From NCBI GenBank assembly GCA_032353305.1, contig JAUCNG010386590.1, positions 1-10,965 of the forward strand: 10,965 nucleotides of DNA. The letters run 5' to 3'. Positions 1 to 6,800 of the stretch are shown piece by piece. This DNA is from Cephalothrix spiralis (lineage: Eukaryota; Nemertea; Palaeonemertea; Archinemertea; Cephalotrichidae). The stretch's first letter is position 1, and each line of letters starts with the position of its first letter. The translations under genes were made by a program, and so were the position numbers. Under the pieces are notes generated by a model. The model saw only the letters and a program-made list of their open reading frames with translations, had not been told where the DNA came from and ran no database searches.

Positions 1-675
1 TTTAGGATGCTGGTGTCATCCAGAGGGGTGTCATGGTGATGTTTTAGCATCCTTGATACGAGAGCAACAGAAATAATCGAACAAATTGAACTTTTTAAGT
101 GCCAGTAACGGATATAATTGCATTTCTGTCTTTAAAGGATCTATCCTTATTACAATGTTTATGTTTTAAATTCTATAATTAACGATATTTTTTACTTCAT
201 TATACTTGAAATTCTTTTACAAATATCTTTGTTTTGTTTTTTATTACATTCATGGCTGTTTCATGGTTCGCTTACATACTCTGTAAAGTTCCAGTGCACC
301 AAATTTTTCTTGGCTTATTACTGGACATTGCTGTTTTTTGGTAAGCTTCAAGCCTTCAACCAGTGAAAACTGATAGGCACGAAACCATTCAATCTTTGGT
401 CTGCTTTGAACTGACCTTTACATTATAGGCTTCGTGACTACCAATTTTTCAGTCTGGAGCACTGGGTGACAGCCTGTATAGATCAGTTGGCGAGAGAAGT
501 GGATCGATCGGGGTTCGAACATGAGATTAAGAGTCTCATGATAATAAATAGTCCTCCGAAAAAATCAGATTGAATCGGAAAAATCTTATACCGGAAATAG
601 AAAACATATTTTGATCAAGATTTTATTATTGAATCTATTCCAATTAATCTTTCAGGTAATTATTCATTTTTTCAG
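1..675. other. Upstream AT-rich DNA, intron or 5' region of TBCEL
   Basis: No coding exon could be recognised here. The N-terminal part of TBCEL, which should end in something like LPS before the exon at 676, is not found. The stretch holds a degraded tRNA-like SINE head at about 472-530. If the gene follows the usual structure, this is the 3' part of the intron ahead of the first recognised exon. Confidence 0.6.
472..540 (+). mobile_element. tRNA-like SINE head (degraded)
   Basis: A box-A-like run (TAGATCAGTTGGCGAGA, 479-495) is followed at proper tRNA spacing by a box-B-like GGGTTCGAAC (511-520). Such paired internal RNA polymerase III promoter boxes mark tRNA-derived SINEs. A short hairpin, CATGAGA/TCTCATG, follows at 520-540. 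No acceptor stem can be drawn, so this is not a functional tRNA gene. The body shared by the other SINEs in the window is not seen downstream, so this is a truncated or different family. Confidence 0.5.
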
Positions 676-867
676 GTATTGAATCAGTCTTCTGTTTCAC
701 ATGCTGGTATTCCGGATGAGGGTTTGGCAAAACTCTGTCCCAATGTCGTCGACTTAGATATCTCAAATAATTTAATCGAGCACTGGTCTGAAATAATTCC
801 AATCATCGCAGAGCTTCCTCATTTAAAATTTGTAAATTTGAGCAAGAACAAGTTAAACAGTGATCCG
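676..867 (+). CDS. TBCEL: TBCEL exon 1 (window numbering): first leucine-rich repeats
   Basis: The exon follows a pyrimidine-rich tract ending TTTTTTCAG at 675 and is followed by the donor GTAAGT at 868. It begins in phase 0 with VLNQSSVSHAGIP, which corresponds to the VLVLNSCGI start of the human TBCEL repeats. It then gives CPNVVDLDISNNLIEHWSEI and LPHLKFVNLSKNKL, two classic LxxLxLxxN repeats. A second TTTCAGGTA sits exactly 20 bases upstream (ending 655). Using that AG would change the frame and bring in an immediate TAA, so 675 is preferred. The upstream coding exon is not recognised. Confidence 0.9.
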
Positions 868-3800
868 GTAAGTTCAAACCAAGCAGTTAAGAGGAGCCCA
901 GTATCCCGAGGCAGGAAAATAATCTGCTCTCCCATCCTATTATGATCCACTATGGAGTGTCATGTCTTTCATGGCAGTTACATCAAGAGAGTACAACGCA
1001 ATTTTGCCTCTGAGGTGTCTCTTGAAAGTCCATACGAAATGACGAAATGCGAAACTGTCATTGCATGCAAAAATGCAAAGAAAAAACTATTTTACAAAGT
1101 TTTATTTCGTGAATTATTCCATGTATTTCTGTTACAGAATTCATACGGAATATAAGTATGGAAACTTGTTTTTTTCTTAAGAGTTTTTGCATGCAAAAAA
1201 TTATGATACGTTTTTAATTATTTTTAAACCAGAGAAATAAATTTAATATGATTTTTGGGGAATTTTAATTACCATTTCGTTTTTCGCATTTGGTCAGTAT
1301 TTCGAATGGACCCGTCTCTTGACGATATTTTTAATACCCTTCTAATCTACCTATAACCGATATCAGGGTATCAGAAGCCGCGGAAAGACCCAAAGTGTTT
1401 TATAAATAAAACGCATTCACTTCCATCAAATACTTCTCATAATCTTCATTAGAAAATTTGAAATTTAGACCATATTCTATGGGGCAGATCTGCATCCTCT
1501 CAAGATTTATAAGAAATCCGATAGTTTCCGATTGATTCTTATAGGTGTAGAGTATGGCTATGGCACATCAAAATGAAGTTAATCATGAGCGCAGTCGATT
1601 AAGGTAAACGGGAAATTTCTAATTTTGACACAACCTAGCTTCCGAAGACATCCGATCGTTCCCACTAGGTTGCAACGCCAGCAAATTTGAAATTCTGCTA
1701 CCTAAATCGACTGCGCTCATCATTATCTTTATTTTGGATTGCTATAAGCCTATAACTACCTGTTTCTAACCAAATTTTCGACGAGACTTCGGAATTCTGA
1801 ATTTTGAGAGCATACCTTTGAATCTGGTCAATGCATAGAAATATTTGATGGAGCAACGGACCTCTATAAAAAATCTGACTTTCGTTGTATGTTTTCCATT
1901 ATTTAAAAAATATGTTTTAGGAAATCTTGTGAAAAAATTTGTACAATTTTCTTAAGTTTGTATTTTTGTCTGTTTTAGGATTTTTTTGCAAAATGGAAAA
2001 TAAACTTGAATAACATTGAAAACTTGGTGTTAAATAGTACTGGAGTGCCATGGCAAGATGTGATTAAAGTGACAAATTTATTGCCAAAGCTCAAGGAACT
2101 TCATATTTGTAGAAATGGTAAGTAAATCATGTACCAAAGGTCAGTTACGATAGTACGGCTTATGCAGGGGAGAGGGGCTGGTAACGACTTTATTTGTTAT
2201 CTGTTATTGGGCACGGCTGACGGATAGGCGTTTTTAGTCACTCTTGAGTGCCGAGAAAAGCCGTTTCGAAGGATGCGCATACGCGGTCGATTTGTAGGGT
2301 TCGTGCGCATGCGCAAATCAGAAAAATTACACTGGAGCATGTTTATAAGGGCATTTTTCTATCTGTCCGTTTCTATATTCTGTAAGTTACATTTATATGA
2401 TGTTAAATCAGCCGTTTCAGAGTTACTAACGAATCAATAATGATGATGTCATACCAATTTAAATCGGTTAAGGCTGATATTACGTCATATAATGTATTAC
2501 GGACAGATAGAAACATGTCCATATTGTTCCGGAATCCGGTGTAATTTTTCAGATTTCCGCATGCAACCTAAAACTCGACCGCGCATGCGCATAATCTAGA
2601 AAACGGCAAGATAATTTTTAAGTCCTACATCAGACGGCAAATCTCAAAAATGGTTCTTCCTCGGCCCTCAATTAAGTGCGACTAAAGCCGTATAGATCCG
2701 TCGCCCGTGCGTGGGGGAAATCAGATTTTCGAAAACTTTGCTAAGATTCTCTTTTTTGCTATCGTGATATTGGCTGCTCGTGAAACGTGAACATATATAT
2801 ATATAATTCATTATTATTCATATTCATGGTCGATCTTGAAAATAGTTTGATAATGTTATTTACAGTACAACTGTGTTCTAATGCGAAAAAAAATCCCTGA
2901 AATTTGTTACCTAAAAAGAACATGCGCAATTCAGATTTTAGGTAACAAATTTCCAAAGTTAACAAATTTCAGGTAACATTTTTTTCGCATTAGAACAACT
3001 GTATCAAAATAATTGTAACATTTTCGGATCCGACTGGTCAATAAAACAGCTATTTGTTATAATATCTGATAAAATTAATGATTCCCCGTATCATGTATGT
3101 TTTCACCTATGTTTCAGGCTACAGCAAAATTGACGATTCGAATCTTGGTGCTATCAAAAGCATAAAGTGCTTGCGACTTAACGATAACAGAATCACAAGG
3201 TAACGGCCGCAGTTCTGAGCGCCTGGCCCAGGGGCCTGGCCACGTTTAAAACTATGTATCCTAAAAGATCCTAAAAGTGTCGCCTTTGGAAGGCCGTTAG
3301 AGGCCGAAATCTTGAGACCTGTGTGAATAGGCCCATACTGAATGTTGCGTGTTGTTGTGATTTTCCCTCTATGTGTCGCTCTGATATAAATTTACCCATG
3401 TACACAGGTTTATCGAACTTTTGATATCTAGTTTCAGACCCAAGTTTTCGCCCCGCGAAAATCTAGGAAATGCGGGACCTAAACCCCATCAACCCTTTTA
3501 TTGTCAGAAAGTATGTGAAAATTCTACCCTAAGTTTACATTTCTAAGGTACACCGGGAGCCAATTTTACGAAAAAATAGATACCCCGGTAATGTTAATTG
3601 AATAGTTCCAATTCGACCAGGCACCCAGTCTACTCTGGACTGGTCAACTACATTGTAACCAAATAATGGTATAAATTAGAGGAAAATTCGATTTTTCGTT
3701 AACTATACTAGATACTTGTCCTTGGCCCCCAAAATAGGTCCAACCCATTCTTCAACTTATTGGGAAGACGTCTGATGACTGGCTCAAATAGACACAGAGG

Positions 3801-6800
3801 GTCCGCTTTATGAGCATTAACCCTTAGGCCTGTAGGTATTTTATTAATGACTATTTGACCAATCGGCTTCGACCTTTTTTGGGCCATTCGCAAATTGGCC
3901 CCTGTGGCCTCAAAGTGGGCCCGATTCTTTCTAAAATATGATCTTGAACCTAGAATTTTTTAAAGTTTTCAGAAAATATAAGGGCCGATGGCGTATTTAG
4001 GGAAGCACTCTCGAGATTTTCGCGGGAGGACTTGGAACTGAACATTGAAAACCAAAAATTTCAATAAACCTGTGTAATAATGTTGTGAAGTGTTAGATTT
4101 TGGGAATTGATATTATTACATTTTTTTCTTTAATGTTCGCCTGAATAATATGTATTTTCTTTTCTTAACAGATGGGAAGAAATATGGAAACTGAGATATC
4201 TACCCAATCTTACATCACTTATTCTTTCTGGTAATCCATTGTTGGATATATTTTACAACGAAGATGATCTGAACGACTCTGGTATCACACCTGATAATTG
4301 TGGCCAATGCAATGAAGATGATGAAAAACTGGCAGAGGCAGCTGGAGCGGTGATAGAAGAACTGAAGGATGATGACACATCATTTAAAGAATGTGAACGT
4401 GTGTCACCACCTCCTGATGCAACGGAAGATGAAGGTAAGTTGCGGAGTACCTCAAGGCTCAATTATCGGTCATAATTGTTTTATGTGGTGCTGATACTCT
4501 AATCTATCGCAGTATCCCGTCTGTTTGAGTCCAGGCGAGCGTCGAACATGGATCCTAAATAATAGAATACCATAGCAATACTATCGCGCAATAGCACCAT
4601 ACAAGACTTGGATTGGTACTGTGGCGCATTCAGAGGTAGAGCGCGCCTTCCAATCGGAAGGTTGGTGGTTCGAGACTCCCTAGGGTTTCGAACACAGACC
4701 GGATAACGGGTTGCTCAACTTGCTCGGTCAGTATAAATACGTGAAGTGGGACGCTTTCCCTCCCTTCGGAATAAAACCTGACTCTAATCGGTATGTGGAA
4801 GATAATTAGAGTGCGGGGCAGACCGCCTCTGGAGTGGGTGCCCAGCGCGCCGAAACTGAAGGAAAGGCTAGACCAAAAGTAACAGACTGGAGTCTAAGAG
4901 GGCGACTCGGCGCATTATAAAATCCTTCGGGCTCCAACTCTCTCGTTAGAAAGAAATGAGAACTCTTGAAAAGGTTTGAAAATAACTTTTATTAGTGTAA
5001 ACTAAAAAAGATGAACCAAAACCAGGTTTTTTGCTTTTGGAGTATGGTCAGTTTTAACAAGAGTACTCTTGGTTTTAATCTAAATCATAATTTATAAGCT
5101 TCCAGCTGTAAATCAAAATGCTTTATAAAGTCTAAATTTGCAAGTCGTGATAAGGAGCGTCTTCATTATTTAATTTTTCTTTATGTAACCGGATATTTTT
5201 ATCCTTTAGGTTTCAATGATGAAAACCCAGTAGATGAAGTAACAGAAGAATTTAAGAAAAATACATTATCGGAGCCAGAAAATACAAAGGAAGAGGATGA
5301 AGAATCGCCAAGAAAATGTGAAGCATGCGGACGAGAGTTTGTCGAGGAATCAACTGTAGATGTTAAACCTTTTGGCAAACTAGTACTATTGTGCATCAGT
5401 GAAACACTTTTATCAAGCTGGAAAGATCTGGAAGGATTGGCAAAATTTCCGTCACTACAGTCCTTGCGGGTTAAGGTACGTAAAAACAAAAATACGCCAC
5501 TGGCGCGATAGCGCTCACTATAATCTTGGGGGTTTACGAAAACCGAAACTAAATTTTCGAATAAAAAAAGGCATAATACTAATTGTCAAATTTAATTGAC
5601 ACCACATGGCGGCGAAAGTATGAACTGCACTGTTTTATGGATACAATTGCATTCAGACATCTACTTCAATACACAGTCACGTGTGGAAGAATATAAAAGT
5701 AATATATCTTTATTTGCGCCTCAGTGGCAAGCGGTAAAGAGTCGGAGACCCGGGTTCGAGACCCGGGCTCGACACTAATTTCCATCGGGAAGAACCTTGG
5801 GCAAGTTCTTTAGCGTACACTGCCGGCCTCCTGGGTGGCTCGGTCAGGTTAAATACTTGGTGTGGGACACTGTTTCTCCCTTCGGTGTAAACCGTGTGAA
5901 CCCCACTGCGACATGTAATTGGTATATAGAAAATAGATGAGTACGGGATAGGTCTACAGGACTAAGGATAAATGCTCATAAAGCGGACCCGTCTGTGTCT
6001 ATTTGAGCCAGTCATCTGACACCCTCCAAATAAGTTGCTATAAGTTAGATAACAATCATCTAGACATCCTCGTTCCCATGGTATTATATAATTATTTCAT
6101 AATAGCGAGCAGCTGCGGGTTGAGGCTTTGACAGGTGAAAATGTCATCTAGAACCCATGGAATTTTTGTGACGCCTTTGGTTAAAATAACATACTTTATT
6201 TTTCATTTTAGGACGTGTCACTTTTATGTCATGTACCTGTTGAAGATCGACGAAAATTATTTCTTGCATGGTAAGTCTTATAGAAAGCTATGAGAAAGAA
6301 AGCATTAAAATCTTTAGCCACTGAGGAGGACCAAAAAAGCTCGACATTGGCTATATATTTTAAATAAATTGTTCAATATAGTTCCACGCTGAGTCTGTGG
6401 CGATGTACCTTTCTTTATTTTTACTGTTATGTACGGTCATAGCATGGTGTATGAAACCAATACACAGTGTACAAAAATATTATGCTAATAAGTATAAGAA
6501 ATTTGATAGTTTTGCACTTACTAGTAAAAATTTATTTCATTTTTTAGCTTGCCAAATATATCTCTACTGAATGGAAGCGAAGTAATGCCGACAGAACTTG
6601 AAAAATCTGAGAGATTCTTCCTGCGTCAATTCTCAACCGTTAAACACAAGCCTGCGAGATATATGGATTTAGTTGAAAAACATGGTAAGTACATGTAATT
6701 ACAAAAATATGACATTTTGATGTCAATAGTATTCAACAATGACGGATTTAGTATATTTAAAATAATACTAAATGCCATTAAAACGTCTAAAATATCTTAA

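Larger units (their letters stand above)
2118..3117 (+). other. TBCEL intron 2 with two inverted-repeat elements
   Basis: A GT-AG intron of 1000 bases holding a ~500 bp fold-back (2209-2710) and a ~139 bp Tc1/mariner-type MITE (2863-3001). Between them are a short (AT)n run near 2793-2804 and AT-rich DNA. The minus-strand open frame at 2759-2965 falls mainly inside the MITE and is not a gene. Confidence 0.8.
3200..4171 (+). other. TBCEL intron 3 with fold-back element
   Basis: A GT-AG intron of 972 bases, most of it (3401-4076) an element with inverted ends. The first 200 bases are unique-looking and contain a GC-rich run (GCCTGGCCCAGGGGCCTGGC near 3221-3240). The minus-strand open frame at 3708-3893 lies wholly inside the element and has no recognisable domain. 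Confidence 0.8.

Noticed and set aside
1-85. Possible exon at the left edge (an open frame ending at a TAA near 84, or one after TTTAG at 1-5)
   Set aside because: Neither translation matches the TBCEL N-terminus or another family I recognise, and no donor or supporting context was found.
649-675. Second TTTCAGGTA, 20 bases upstream of the exon 1 acceptor
   Set aside because: Using the AG at 655 shifts the frame relative to 675 and meets an immediate TAA, so it is unlikely to make TBCEL protein.
1036-1290. Another inverted repeat around ACGAAATGCGAAA and CATTTCGTTTTTCGCATTT
   Set aside because: Only short words pair and the rest does not align; too weak to call.
4253-4462. Minus-strand serine-rich open frame opposite exon 4
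   Set aside because: It is the mirror of the acidic codons (GAT/GAA read as serine codons) of the real exon.
4617-4690. Intact tRNA gene
   Set aside because: Box A and box B are present, but no matching acceptor stem closes the fold and the sequence continues into a SINE body.
5199-5489. Minus-strand open frame of 96 residues opposite exon 5
   Set aside because: It overlaps a well-supported coding exon with matching splice sites; low-complexity serine content is a mirror effect.
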